This document shows, in pieces, positions 46,840 through 59,166 of a stretch of DNA of 64,000 nt. Within the stretch, counting starts at the first letter, position 1. Each line of letters opens with the position of its first letter. Source of the DNA: Thermomonas sp. (lineage in GTDB: Bacteria > Pseudomonadota > Gammaproteobacteria > Xanthomonadales > Xanthomonadaceae); NCBI RefSeq assembly GCF_025993755.1, contig NZ_JAMQHN010000029.1, forward strand, positions 21,168-85,167. The letters are read 5' to 3'. Under the pieces are notes generated by a model. That model saw only the letters and a program-made list of their open reading frames with translations. It ran no database searches and was not told the DNA's origin. The position numbers and the translations under genes are program-made.

Positions 46840-48401
46840 CAGGCCGGCAGCAGCAGGCTGGCGCCGGTCATCTCGGCGGGCGGGGGCAGGCCCATCAGGT
46901 CCAGCAGGGTTGGAGCCACGTCGCGCAGCGCGCCGCCGTCGCGCAGCGCCGCGTGACGTTCGCCGACGTACACCAGCGGCACCGGCCCGACCGTGTGCGC
47001 CGTGTGCGGCTGGCCGGTGACGGGATCGCGCATCATTTCGAGGTTGCCGTGGTCGGCGGTGATGACCAGCGCACCACCCGCCTGCCGCACCGCGTCGACG
47101 ATCCGGCCAATCGCCGCATCCACCGCCTCCGCCGCGCGGATGGCCGCTTCCAGGATTCCGCTGTGTCCGACCATGTCTGGGTTGGCGAGGTTGCAGACGA
47201 TGGCATCAAAGCGACGGGCGACGATGGCATCGACCAGTTGGCGGGTCACCTCGGCACAGCTCATTTCCGGCTGCAGGTCGTAGGTGGCGACCTTGGGACT
47301 GGGCACGAGGATGCGCTGCTCGCCCGGGAACGGCGTCTCGCGGCCGCCGCTGAAGAAGAAGGTGACGTGCGCGTATTTCTCGGTTTCGGCGATCCGCAGC
47401 TGGGTCAAACCCTGCCCGGCCAGCAGTTCGCCGAAGGTGTGGCGCAAGTCGTCCGGCGCGAACGCCACCGATGCCGGCAGCCTGGCATCGTATTCGGTCA
47501 GGCAGACGAAGCGCGACAGCTGCGGCCGGCGCGCCTGGAAACCGTCGAAGTCCGGCGCGACGAATGCCGCGCTGAGCTGTCGCGCACGGTCGGCGCGGAA
47601 GTTCATGAACACCACGGCGTCGCCGTCGCGCATGGGCTGCGCGCCGTCGAGCACCGTGGGCTGCACGAACTCGTCGTTCTCGCCGCGCGCATAGGCGGCC
47701 TGAAGCGCGGCGAGCGCATCAGACGAATGGAACTCGGCCTGCGCTTCGACGATCGCATCCCAGCCGCGCCGGACCCGTTCCCAGCGATGGTCGCGGTCCA
47801 TCGCAAAATAGCGACCGCCGACGCTGGCGATATGGGCGTTGCCCAGCCGTTCGCACAGGGCCTGCAGCTTGCGCAGGCTGGCTTCGGCCGAACGCGGCGG
47901 GGTGTCACGGCCGTCCAGCAGCGCATGCACCGCCACCTTCGGCACTTCGAAACGCGCGGCCAGCTCCAGCATCGCGAAGACATGGCGCTCGTGGCTGTGC
48001 ACGCCACCCGGCGAGAGCAGCCCGATCAGGTGCAGGGTGCCCCCGGTGCTTCTTGCCGCCTCGCAGGCCGCGATCAGTTCCGCATTGCCGAAGAAGCTGC
48101 CGTCCTCGATCGCCGCATCGATCCGGGTCAGGTCCTGATAGACGATCCGGCCGGCGCCGAGGTTCATGTGGCCGACCTCGGAATTGCCCATCTGGCCATC
48201 GGGCAGTCCCACGTGCCGGCCTTCGGTGTGGATCAGGGTGTGTGGACAGGTCGCCAGAATGCCGCGCCAGTTGGGCAGGTCGGCCAGCGCCAGCGCGTTG
48301 TCCTCGCGCTGCTCACGGTGGCCCCAGCCGTCCAGGATCAACAGGACCACGGGTTTGGGACGGCTCGGCGCGGACTGGGACACGGAAACTCCTGCGGGCA
48401 T
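46839..48401 (-). CDS. gpmI: 2,3-bisphosphoglycerate-independent phosphoglycerate mutase
   Basis: Interconverts 3- and 2-phosphoglycerate using two manganese ions and a phosphoserine intermediate. The 520-residue protein has metal-binding VVLLILDGWGHRE, the nucleophile serine in GQMGNSEVGHMNLG, LLSPGGVHSHERH and HALLDGRDTPPRS, and the C-terminal NLANPDMVGHSG and ITADHGNLEMM metal sites. The ATG at 48401 is preferred; an upstream frame would add 32 unconserved residues. It leads an operon with envC and probably ctp. Confidence 0.95.
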   Translation of the reverse strand: MPAGVSVSQSAPSRPKPVVLLILDGWGHREQREDNALALADLPNWRGILATCPHTLIHTEGRHVGLPDGQMGNSEVGHMNLGAGRIVYQDLTRIDAAIEDGSFFGNAELIAACEAARSTGGTLHLIGLLSPGGVHSHERHVFAMLELAARFEVPKVAVHALLDGRDTPPRSAEASLRKLQALCERLGNAHIASVGGRYFAMDRDHRWERVRRGWDAIVEAQAEFHSSDALAALQAAYARGENDEFVQPTVLDGAQPMRDGDAVVFMNFRADRARQLSAAFVAPDFDGFQARRPQLSRFVCLTEYDARLPASVAFAPDDLRHTFGELLAGQGLTQLRIAETEKYAHVTFFFSGGRETPFPGEQRILVPSPKVATYDLQPEMSCAEVTRQLVDAIVARRFDAIVCNLANPDMVGHSGILEAAIRAAEAVDAAIGRIVDAVRQAGGALVITADHGNLEMMRDPVTGQPHTAHTVGPVPLVYVGERHAALRDGGALRDVAPTLLDLMGLPPPAEMTGASLLLPA

Positions 48402-48599
48402 GGCTGGACGCCGGGCGACATCATCAAGCGGCTTGGCGAAATTGTAGCGATGCGCCCGCCTCGCGTCGGCACGCAGGCTGACCGGTGATGAAACCATGCC
48501 CCAACCGGCCCCGCCAGCACGGCAGCCTGCAGTCTTGCGCCCGGACGGACTTTTTCAGCGGTGCACTAGAATCGACCCATCGTCACCGGGAGCCGATCC

Positions 48600-50351
48600 A
48601 TGCGCAACGCCCTGCTGCTGCCGCTGTTCGCGCTCGCACTGTGCGCCTGCACCCATCGCGGCGAAGGCGCCTCGGTCGAGGCCGATACGCCGCGGGACAC
48701 ACGCACGGTGACGGCGGAGGCCGGCGATCACGCGTTCTCGCCCGCCATCACCGCCGGCGACTTCGCCGAGCAGGTGCGCATCCTGTCTTCCGACGCCTTC
48801 GGTGGCCGCGGCCCGGGCAGCGCGGGCGAGGAAAAAACGGTCGACTACATTCGTTCGCAGTTCGCGCGAATCGGCCTGCAGCCCGGCAACGGCGGCAGCT
48901 GGTTCCAGACCGTGCCGATGCTGGAAACCACCGCCGACCCGAACACCGCCCTGCATCTGGCGATCGGCGACGTGCGGCAGGAACTGGCTTACGGCAGCGA
49001 CATGATCGCCTGGACCCGCAGCGGGAAACCCCTCGCCAGCCTTGAAGACAGCCCGCTGGTTTTCGTCGGCTACGGCGTGGATGCGCCCGAGCGCGGCTGG
49101 AACGATTACGCCGACCTCGATGTCTCCGGCAAGACCGTGGTGATGCTGGTCAACGATCCCGGCTTCCACGTCAACGATCCGAACCTGTTCGACGGCAAGC
49201 GGATGACGCTGTACGGGCGCTGGACCTACAAGTTCGACGAAGCCGCCCGCCGTGGCGCGGCCGCCGCATTGATCATCCACGACGACAAGGGCGCGGCCTA
49301 CGGCTGGGATGTAGTGAAGAACTCGTGGTCCGGCCCGCAATACGACTTGCCGCCCGAGGACGATCCGGCGCCGCGACTGCCGCTGCAGGGCTGGATCACC
49401 CAGGCGGCGGCCGAGGCCCTGTTCAAGGCCGCCGGCCTCAACCTCGCCACCCTGCGCGCGGCCGCCAGCCGCCCCGGATTCAAGCCGGTGCCGCTCAACG
49501 CCAGCGCTTCGCTTGCATTGCGCAGCCGCACCGCCCGGAAGACCTCGCGCAACGTGCTCGGCCTGCTGCCCGGCCGCGACGCGGCGGACGAGGCGGTCGT
49601 GTACATGGCGCACTGGGACCATCTGGGCACCCATCCCGACGAATCCGGCGACAACATTTACAACGGTGCCGTGGACAACGCCACCGGCGTCGCCGGTCTT
49701 CTGGAAATCGCCGAAGCCTTCGCCAACGCCCGCCCGCGACAGGCGCGCTCGATCCTGTTCCTGGCCGTCACCTTGGAAGAATCCGGGCTGCTCGGCTCCA
49801 GCTATTACGTCGCCCACCCCGTCATCCCGCTGGCGCGCACCGCCGGCGTCATCAACATCGACGCCCTCGAACCGATCGGGCGGGCCAGCGATCTGGTCGT
49901 GGTCGGCAAGGGCGGCTCGCAGCTGGAAGACCTGCTGCAAGCCGCACTCACCCGCCAGAACCGGCGCATGGTGGACGAAAGCGACGTGACGGCCGGCTAC
50001 TACTTCCGCTCCGACCACTTCAGCTTCGCCCGGGCCGGGGTTCCCGCGCTCTACGTCAACAGCGGCGGCGACCTGCGCAACGGTGGCAGCGCGGCCGGCC
50101 AGGCTGCCAGCCGCGACTACGGCGAGCACCGCTACCACAAGCCCGGCGACCAGTTCGATCCGGCCACTTGGAAACTCGACGGCATCGTCGAAGACCTGCA
50201 GGCCCTGTATGCGGTCGGTGCGAACCTCGCCAACGGCGACCAATGGCCGAACTGGCGCGAAGGCAGCCCATTCAAGGCCGCACGGGACGCCATGCGGCCG
50301 CCGGTGCCGCAGCCTGCGTCCGCTTCCGCCACCACCCAGCCAGGCCGTTAG
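48600..50351 (+). CDS. M28 family metallopeptidase lipoprotein
   Basis: A 583-residue exported zinc aminopeptidase. The N-terminus carries a lipobox (LALCACTHRG, lipid-modified cysteine about C16). A PA-like insert (about residues 130-270) precedes the M28 domain, with YMAHWDHLGTHPDES, the second metal site in VDNATGVAGLLEIA, LEESGLLGSSYY for the catalytic glutamate, and a final histidine in HRYHKPGDQF. It is the last intact chromosomal gene before the CRISPR locus and faces gpmI across a 198-bp gap. Confidence 0.92.
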   Translation: MRNALLLPLFALALCACTHRGEGASVEADTPRDTRTVTAEAGDHAFSPAITAGDFAEQVRILSSDAFGGRGPGSAGEEKTVDYIRSQFARIGLQPGNGGSWFQTVPMLETTADPNTALHLAIGDVRQELAYGSDMIAWTRSGKPLASLEDSPLVFVGYGVDAPERGWNDYADLDVSGKTVVMLVNDPGFHVNDPNLFDGKRMTLYGRWTYKFDEAARRGAAAALIIHDDKGAAYGWDVVKNSWSGPQYDLPPEDDPAPRLPLQGWITQAAAEALFKAAGLNLATLRAAASRPGFKPVPLNASASLALRSRTARKTSRNVLGLLPGRDAADEAVVYMAHWDHLGTHPDESGDNIYNGAVDNATGVAGLLEIAEAFANARPRQARSILFLAVTLEESGLLGSSYYVAHPVIPLARTAGVINIDALEPIGRASDLVVVGKGGSQLEDLLQAALTRQNRRMVDESDVTAGYYFRSDHFSFARAGVPALYVNSGGDLRNGGSAAGQAASRDYGEHRYHKPGDQFDPATWKLDGIVEDLQALYAVGANLANGDQWPNWREGSPFKAARDAMRPPVPQPASASATTQPGR

Positions 50352-50547
50352 GGGGCAAGGGCGCCAACACGTCAAACGCCACAGGCGTCGCGCCGACAAC
50401 GCGGGCCACTGACCCGCGCATGGCCGGATCGGGAGCACAGGGATCTGGTCACACCACGACGGCGGCTTCGGGAGCGCCTGCGCCGCACGTTGCTTGGGCG
50501 TCGCGCTTCGTGACCGGCCTCGATACATGTGAAAACGCCCGCTTGCG
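50352..50547. other. Intergenic stretch before the SWIM remnant, no gene seen
   Basis: This 196-bp stretch has no open frame with a recognisable product and no clear promoter or terminator. It probably holds the promoter of the decayed SWIM gene or is the scar of the event that placed the CRISPR-Cas locus here. Confidence 0.5.
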
Positions 50548-50874
50548 ATGATGCTCCGGCCCATACGCCTGCATGACGAATTTGCGCACCTGCTGCGACG
50601 CGCCGAATGGAAATCGAATCCCACCGCATGCACGCTGGAACGTGCGCGCGCCTATGCCCGCGATGGCCGTGTGCATGATCTGCGCTGGCGCGCCGAGAAG
50701 AAGGACGGAGTATTTCCCTCGCAGACCACGGGCAGTCATGGAGCGCAGTACGATTGTGAAATCGACTTCCGTGGCTACGGCGAATGAGTGGAACTGGTCA
50801 GCGAATGCAGCCGCCCGGCCGGTTTTGACTGCAAGCATGCGGCTGCCATCCTGATGCCCAGTCGCAGAATTTGA
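50548..50874 (+). pseudogene. Truncated, interrupted SWIM zinc-finger protein (SNF2-helicase N-terminus remnant)
   Basis: A start at 50548 gives 79 residues ending YDCEIDFRGYGE, then a TGA at 50785-50787. Translation in the same frame continues to VELVSECSRPAGFDCKHAAAIL and stops at 50874. The last part is a SWIM zinc finger (consensus CxCxnCxH) in which the second cysteine has become arginine (CSR for CSC). Intact relatives are large SNF2-type helicases. Everything after the SWIM motif is missing, and cas3 begins 50 bp later, so the gene has lost its function. Confidence 0.72.
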
Positions 50875-50923
50875 GATTCGGGTGTGCGATAACCTGGCAG
50901 CCGCATCGGCATCGGGGGATCGC

Positions 50924-53900
50924 ATGGGATTCGACACACTGTTCCGAACCGCCTTTGGCACAGGTGCCGCCACGCCCTATCCCTATCAGGGTCGGCTGGC
51001 CTGCGAGCCATGGCCGGACATGGTGGACATCCCCACCGGCATGGGCAAGACCGCTGCAGTGACGCTCGCCTGGCTGTGGAAGCGCGGTTGGCGCAGGGGG
51101 GCTCGCGCCGAGGTGCCGGATTCAAGCACCCCACGACGCCTGGTCTGGTGCCTGCCCATGCGGGTGCTGGTGGAGCAAACCCGCGACAACATCGAAGGTT
51201 GGCTGGCCCGGCTCGGCATCCTCGGCAATGCCGGTGAAGGCAAGGTGTCCGTCCACGTCTTGATGGGCGGCGAGCCCGATCTGGGAAGCTGGGCCGAGTA
51301 CCCGGAAGAGGACATGATCCTTATCGGTACTCAGGACATGCTGCTCTCGCGCGCGCTCATGCGCGGCTATGGCATGAGCCGTTACCAGTGGCCGATCCAC
51401 TTTGCACTGTTGCATAACGATTGCCTGTGGGTGTACGACGAAGTGCAGTTGATGGGGGCCGGCCTTGCCACCTCGGCGCAGCTTGAAGCCTTTCGCCGCA
51501 CCTTTCCATTGGCAAAAAACAGCCGTTCGCTGTGGGTATCCGCCACGCTGCGCACCGCATGGCTGGACACGGTCGACCTGCGCCCGCACCTCGACACCCT
51601 GAAGCGCCACACCCTCGGCGATATCGATCGTGCGCAGGCAGGCGCACGCTTGCGGGCTACCAAGGCCTTGCAGGCCGCCAATACGCGGCTCGACAAGGAC
51701 AACAGCAAGCAAAACGCCAAGGCGTACATCGACGCACTATGCGCGGAGGTGCTCGCGCAGCACGATCCGGCAGCGCAAACCCTCGTCATCCTCAACAACG
51801 TCAGCCGCGCGCAGCAGCTTTTCCAGTCGATCAGGAAGCGGCGCGGCGACCACGACGACTTGCTGATCCACGCCCGCTTCCGTCCGACTGAGCGCAGCGG
51901 ACTCACGCACAAGCTGCGCGACGATTCGGGCATCGATCGCATCGTCGTCGCCACCCAGGCCATCGAAGCCGGCGTGGATCTTTCCTCCAAGATCATGTTC
52001 ACCGAGCTGGCGCCCTGGGCATCCTTGGTGCAGCGCTTCGGCCGCTGCAACCGCGATGGCAAACACAACGACTCAGGTGCGCGTATCTTCTGGATCGACA
52101 TCGAAGCCGACAAGACGCTCGCACTTCCCTATGCCGCCGAATCACTGGATGCCGCCCGCGCCACGCTGGCCGGACTGACCAGCGCCAGCCCCGGCGACCT
52201 CCCGCCCACCGAAGAAGCCCGCCCGCTCACGGCCGTCTTGCGGCGCAAGGATTTCCTCGACCTCTTCAACACCGACGCCGACCTGTCCGGCTTCGACGTG
52301 GATGTTTCCGACTACATCCGCGACAGCGGCCTGCCCGGCGTGCAACTGTTCTGGCGCGATTTCAAAGACGACCCCAACACGCCCGACGCGCAGCCACAGC
52401 CCGCACGCGACGAGCTCTGCCCCGTATCGATGGGGCAAATCACTGCCTTCGCCAAGCACAAGGACATCGTACTCTGGCACTGGGATTCGCTGGACGGCCA
52501 ATGGGCCAAGTTGTCGCACGACCGCAAGCTGCGTCCCGGCATGACCCTGCTTGCGCGCAGCCAGGACGGCGGCTACAGCCCGGACATCGGATTCGACGGC
52601 ATCGCCAAACCGCCCGTACAGATTGGCCCTGAAGCCGTCAGAAGCACCAGCCGCCGCGACTACGCCGACGACTGGCGTTCGCAGCAGCCGCGTCCCGTGC
52701 CGCTCGCCGACCATCTGGCGCACGTGGCCGCGCACGCCGGCCGGCTTTGCGACGCCGTGGGCGAAACCACGCATACGCTCGACGTCGTGCGCGCCGGGCG
52801 CTGGCACGATCTGGGCAAGCTGCACGAGGTCTTTCAGCAGTCCATGTACCGCTGCCACCCGCCTGCCGATCCGGCCCAACCGCTGGCGAAATCCAGTTGC
52901 ACGGGGCCGATGCGGCACAGCCGGGCCTTCTTCCGGCATGAGCTGGCTTCCATGCTCGGCTGGCTGGCGCAGCATGACGGCGAGCCGCACGCCGACCTCA
53001 TCGCTTACTTGATACTCGCCCACCACGGCAAGGTGCGCATGAGCCTGCGCGCCATGCCGACCGAAAAGGCCACAACCGGCGTCAAACGTTTCGCCCGAGG
53101 CATCCATGAAGGCGACGTGTTGCCCGCACTCGATTTCGATGGCGAACACAGCGGCGCCACTACGCTCAAACTCGCCCTGATGGAGATGGGTCTCGGCGAA
53201 CAGGGCGCCTCCTGGGGCGAGCGGGCGCTGCACCTGCTGGAACAGCACGGCCCGTTCCAGCTCGCCTGGCTGGAAACGCTGGTACGTCTGGCCGACTGGC
53301 GCGCTTCGGCGGCCGAACAACTTGAATCCGATGATGGTGCCCCACACAATGCCGCACATGGACTGGATCGAAGCCATCAACCACTGGCGCAGTCTGCCGC
53401 CGGCAGAGCAGCAGCGCCGTCGGCTGGCGAACCTGCCACGCAAGGTGGCGCGCAGCATGGCCTTCGAGGGCGAGCCGGTGGATCAGGCGATGCTGGAAGC
53501 CGAACTCAAGCGCCTCACGCAGCCACTCGCCATCTCGACACCACGCTCGGCATCCTGAGTTATGCCGAGCTCGCGCCGCATCTGGCGCGACGCGTGGAAG
53601 CGGTTCAAAACGCCATCCGGGATGGTGGCTGGGATACCCGGCCCATCGACGAACGACTCTTTCTGGATTTGCACCGGCAGATTTGTGGTGAACTGACACC
53701 AGATTTCGCAGGCCGCTGGCGCAAACAGGAAGTCGTCGTTGGTGCGCATCATCCGCCCTTGCCGCATCTCGTTGCGCAGGCCATGCGCGAATACGTGCTC
53801 GATCTGCAAGCGCGCAGCGAGGCGCTGTCGCAGACCGTGGACGAGCGCCTACTCGAACTGCTCGCCTTTGCCGAAGGCCGCCTGCTCAGCATCCACCCGT

Positions 53901-54099
53901 TCACCGATTTCAACGGCCGCACCACCCGCGTCTTCATCGACTGGCTGACTCGCCGGCTGCAATTGCCCGACGTCGACCCCACGCCGGACGCCGGTGCGGC
54001 AACCGACCAATATCTCGCCGCGCTGCACGCCGCCGACCGCCACCACTGGCAACCCCTGATGGCGATCTGGCGCGAGCGTCTTGCACAGGGAGGACAGCC

Positions 54100-54103
<4 letters not shown>
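50924..54103 (+). CDS. cas3g: Type I-G CRISPR helicase/nuclease Cas3, frame open into a C-terminal Fic domain
   Basis: Effector helicase-nuclease that degrades targeted DNA after Cascade binding. Walker A PTGMGKT is near residues 37-43, DEVQ at 172-175, SATL next, ATQAIEAGVDLS, and QRFGRCNR at 370-377. An HD nuclease domain follows the helicase (HD pair at 628-629 in RWHDLGKLHE, then LAHHGKVRM); HD at the C-terminus is the type I-G order. Cas3 homology ends near residue 801 (LADWRASAAEQLES). No stop follows: the frame crosses the antitoxin gene out of frame and runs into Fic, giving 1059 residues. ATG at 50924 has a G-rich ribosome-binding site; a GTG at 50882 is less likely. Confidence 0.88.
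53358..53558 (+). CDS. Putative class I Fic antitoxin (VbhA/YhfG-like), overlapping the cas3 frame
   Basis: A 66-residue protein starting MDWIEAINHWRSLPPAEQ, in a different frame from cas3 and fic. It is rich in Arg, Leu and Glu and looks all-helical. Residues 33-38 read SMAFEG, which fits the (S/T)xxxE(G/N) inhibition motif of Fic antitoxins, whose glutamate blocks ATP in the Fic active site. In-frame alternative starts lie upstream (ATG 53331, 53334, 53349; TTG 53322). Its TGA stop (53556-53558) overlaps the CTG proposed as the fic start. The assignment rests on motif, size and position; no wider homology could be tested. Confidence 0.65.
   Translation: MDWIEAINHWRSLPPAEQQRRRLANLPRKVARSMAFEGEPVDQAMLEAELKRLTQPLAISTPRSAS
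53555..54103 (+). CDS. Fic/DOC-domain protein (putative AMP-transferase toxin) in the cas operon
   Basis: Fic enzymes usually transfer AMP from ATP to target hydroxyls. The protein (182 residues from CTG at 53555) contains the flap segment GRWRKQEVVVGAHHPPLPHL at 53-72 and the active-site motif HPFTDFNGRTTR at 114-125 (53894-53929). The catalytic histidine, acidic residue, NGR and second arginine are kept; the sixth position is F instead of G/A. The CTG overlaps the antitoxin stop as CTGA, as an ATGA junction would; the next start is GTG at 53594. The same frame is open from cas3, so it may also be made as a fusion. Its stop overlaps csx17 (GTGA). Confidence 0.75.
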
Positions 54104-57415
<3,312 letters not shown>

Positions 57416-57418
57416 GCT

Positions 57419-58915
57419 ATGCTCGCGCTTTCCTTCACCTTTCCCGCCGGACGCTACCACGCCACGCCATGGGATCGCCACGTCAACGAGGGCGCGGTGG
57501 CCTGGCCACCTGAGCCGTGGCGCATCCTGCGCGCATTGATCGCCACCTGGCACCACAAGCTCAAGCATGACGGCAGGCACAGCGACGCCACACTCCAAGC
57601 GCTGATCGAATCCCTGTCCACCGAGCTGCCCGAGTACAGCCTGCCAGCGGCCAGCCATAGCCATACCCGGCACTACCTGCCGCAGTTTGCGGCGGGCAGG
57701 ACCTCACTAGTCTTCGATGCCTTCACCGCCGTGGATCGCAACGACCCCCTGGGCGTCGTCTGGCCCCAACTGACACTCCCCACCGATCAGCGCGCCCTGC
57801 TCGACGACTTGCTCTCCGTCATGGGCTACCTCGGCCGCGCCGAATCCTGGGTGGAAGCCAGGACGCTCGAAACGGCCCCGCCGGCCAATTGCCTGCCCGG
57901 CGACTGCGCGCTCGACACGCGAACCGGAGAGGTCAAGGGCGAGTTGGTCACGTTGTATGCGCCGCGGCCCCACGCCGATTATCAAGCGCTGCGCGACCGC
58001 TTTCTGGTCGACAAGAAAGCACAGAAGAAACTGGGCGCCACGCTACCAGAATCCCTGCTCGACGCGCTCAGCGTCGATACCGGCGACCTGCGCAAGCTTG
58101 GCTGGAGCCAGCCGCCCGCCGCGCGCAAGGTGAGTTATCTGCGTCCCATCGATGCGCTGCGCCCACGGCCCACCATCCATCGTGCCGTGGCGCCCGCCGT
58201 GATGGCCGTCAACTTCATCCTCGACGGCAAACCGTTGCCGCGCGTGGAAGACAGCCTGCGCATCGGCGAGCTGATGCGCGTCGCCACCATGGGCCAATGC
58301 AAGCGCGTCCTTGGTGAAGGAAACATTCCGCCGCTCTTTTCCGGCCACGATCTGCCCGCAGACAACCGCCATGGCCACGCCTTTTACCTGCCGTGGGACA
58401 GCAACGCCGACGGTTGGCTCGACCGCATGCTTGTCTATGCGCCTCTCGGCATGAGCGATGCCGAGCAGCGCGCGTTGCTCCAGGTGAAAAGGCTCTGGGA
58501 TCATACCGGCGCCGAATGGCAATTGTCGCTGGAAGGCAGCGGCTCGCCCGGCATCGTTCCGCCGCTGACCCGCCCCAGCGTCATCTGGGAATCCACGACA
58601 CCCTACCTGCACCCTTGGCACATCAAGAAGCGCTTCAGCATCGAAGAACAGCTCCGCCGCGAGTGCCGCGAGCGCGGCATCCCCGAGCCAATCGCCATCG
58701 AAAGCCGCGCCGAGGTAGAAGTCGGCAAGGGCCGCATGCGCCGGCCGATCCACTTCCACCGCTTCCGCAATCGTCGCGGACTGAACCAACCGGATCGTTC
58801 GGGCAGTTTCTGGCGATTGACCTTTGCCGAGCCGTTGACCGGCCCGCTGGCACTGGGCTTCGCCTGCCACTATGGCCTGGGCATGTTCAAGCCAGTGTCC
58901 ACCAGTAGGAAATAG
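57419..58915 (+). CDS. csb2: Type I-G Csb2 protein (Cas5-Cas6 fusion)
   Basis: A 498-residue protein that in type I-G combines Cas5 (5' end of crRNA) and Cas6 (pre-crRNA cutting) roles. The N-terminal part LALSFTFPAGRYHATPWD and AWPPEPWRILRALIATWH is the Csb2 signature. The C-terminal part has a Gly-rich end GFACHYGLGMFKP, as expected for a Cas6-type RAMP fold. Histidines in PIHFHRFRNRRG are candidates for the processing site; this is a guess. It follows csb1 by 3 bp. Confidence 0.9.
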   Translation: MLALSFTFPAGRYHATPWDRHVNEGAVAWPPEPWRILRALIATWHHKLKHDGRHSDATLQALIESLSTELPEYSLPAASHSHTRHYLPQFAAGRTSLVFDAFTAVDRNDPLGVVWPQLTLPTDQRALLDDLLSVMGYLGRAESWVEARTLETAPPANCLPGDCALDTRTGEVKGELVTLYAPRPHADYQALRDRFLVDKKAQKKLGATLPESLLDALSVDTGDLRKLGWSQPPAARKVSYLRPIDALRPRPTIHRAVAPAVMAVNFILDGKPLPRVEDSLRIGELMRVATMGQCKRVLGEGNIPPLFSGHDLPADNRHGHAFYLPWDSNADGWLDRMLVYAPLGMSDAEQRALLQVKRLWDHTGAEWQLSLEGSGSPGIVPPLTRPSVIWESTTPYLHPWHIKKRFSIEEQLRRECRERGIPEPIAIESRAEVEVGKGRMRRPIHFHRFRNRRGLNQPDRSGSFWRLTFAEPLTGPLALGFACHYGLGMFKPVSTSRK

Positions 58916-59166
58916 GCCCATCGCGGAATCGAGTGGGTCAGCCGTGCGCATTGGCAGTTTGCGCTGTGGGCAGAGCGACACCAGCGAAGCCATCGACTTC
59001 GCCTAGCATCGCGACTACCCCGGCTTCCACGCACGGCGCGTGATCGGTTGGCTGCCCTGATAGCAGCTTGAAGCCTCCTCATCGAGGCGCTGAAAGTTGC
59101 CGCCCCATCCGCGCGGGAGTAAAACCGGTATGCGTGTCGGAAAGCACCACAGGGGAGCGGCCTCCA
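58916..59166. other. Gap between csb2 and cas4-cas1 with decayed coding-like sequence
   Basis: This 251-bp stretch separates interference and adaptation genes. One frame reads short peptides interrupted by stops (VRIGSLRCGQSDTSEAIDFA, then HRDYPGFHARRVIGWLP), which may be debris of a lost gene but match nothing I recognise. The end provides the ribosome-binding region AGGGGAG for cas4-cas1. A 7-base match to the repeat end (TTGAAGC, near 59069) is not enough to call a CRISPR remnant. Confidence 0.35.

Noticed and set aside
50352-50547. An insertion sequence or tRNA attachment site at the left edge of the cas locus
   Set aside because: No transposase, terminal repeats, target duplication or tRNA-like fold is visible in this stretch.
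59060-59080. A CreTA-like or degenerate CRISPR repeat before cas4-cas1 (TAGCAGCTTGAAGC)
   Set aside because: Only the end TTGAAGC and a TAGCAG similarity to the last repeat are shared; too short to support a pseudo-repeat without a proper search.
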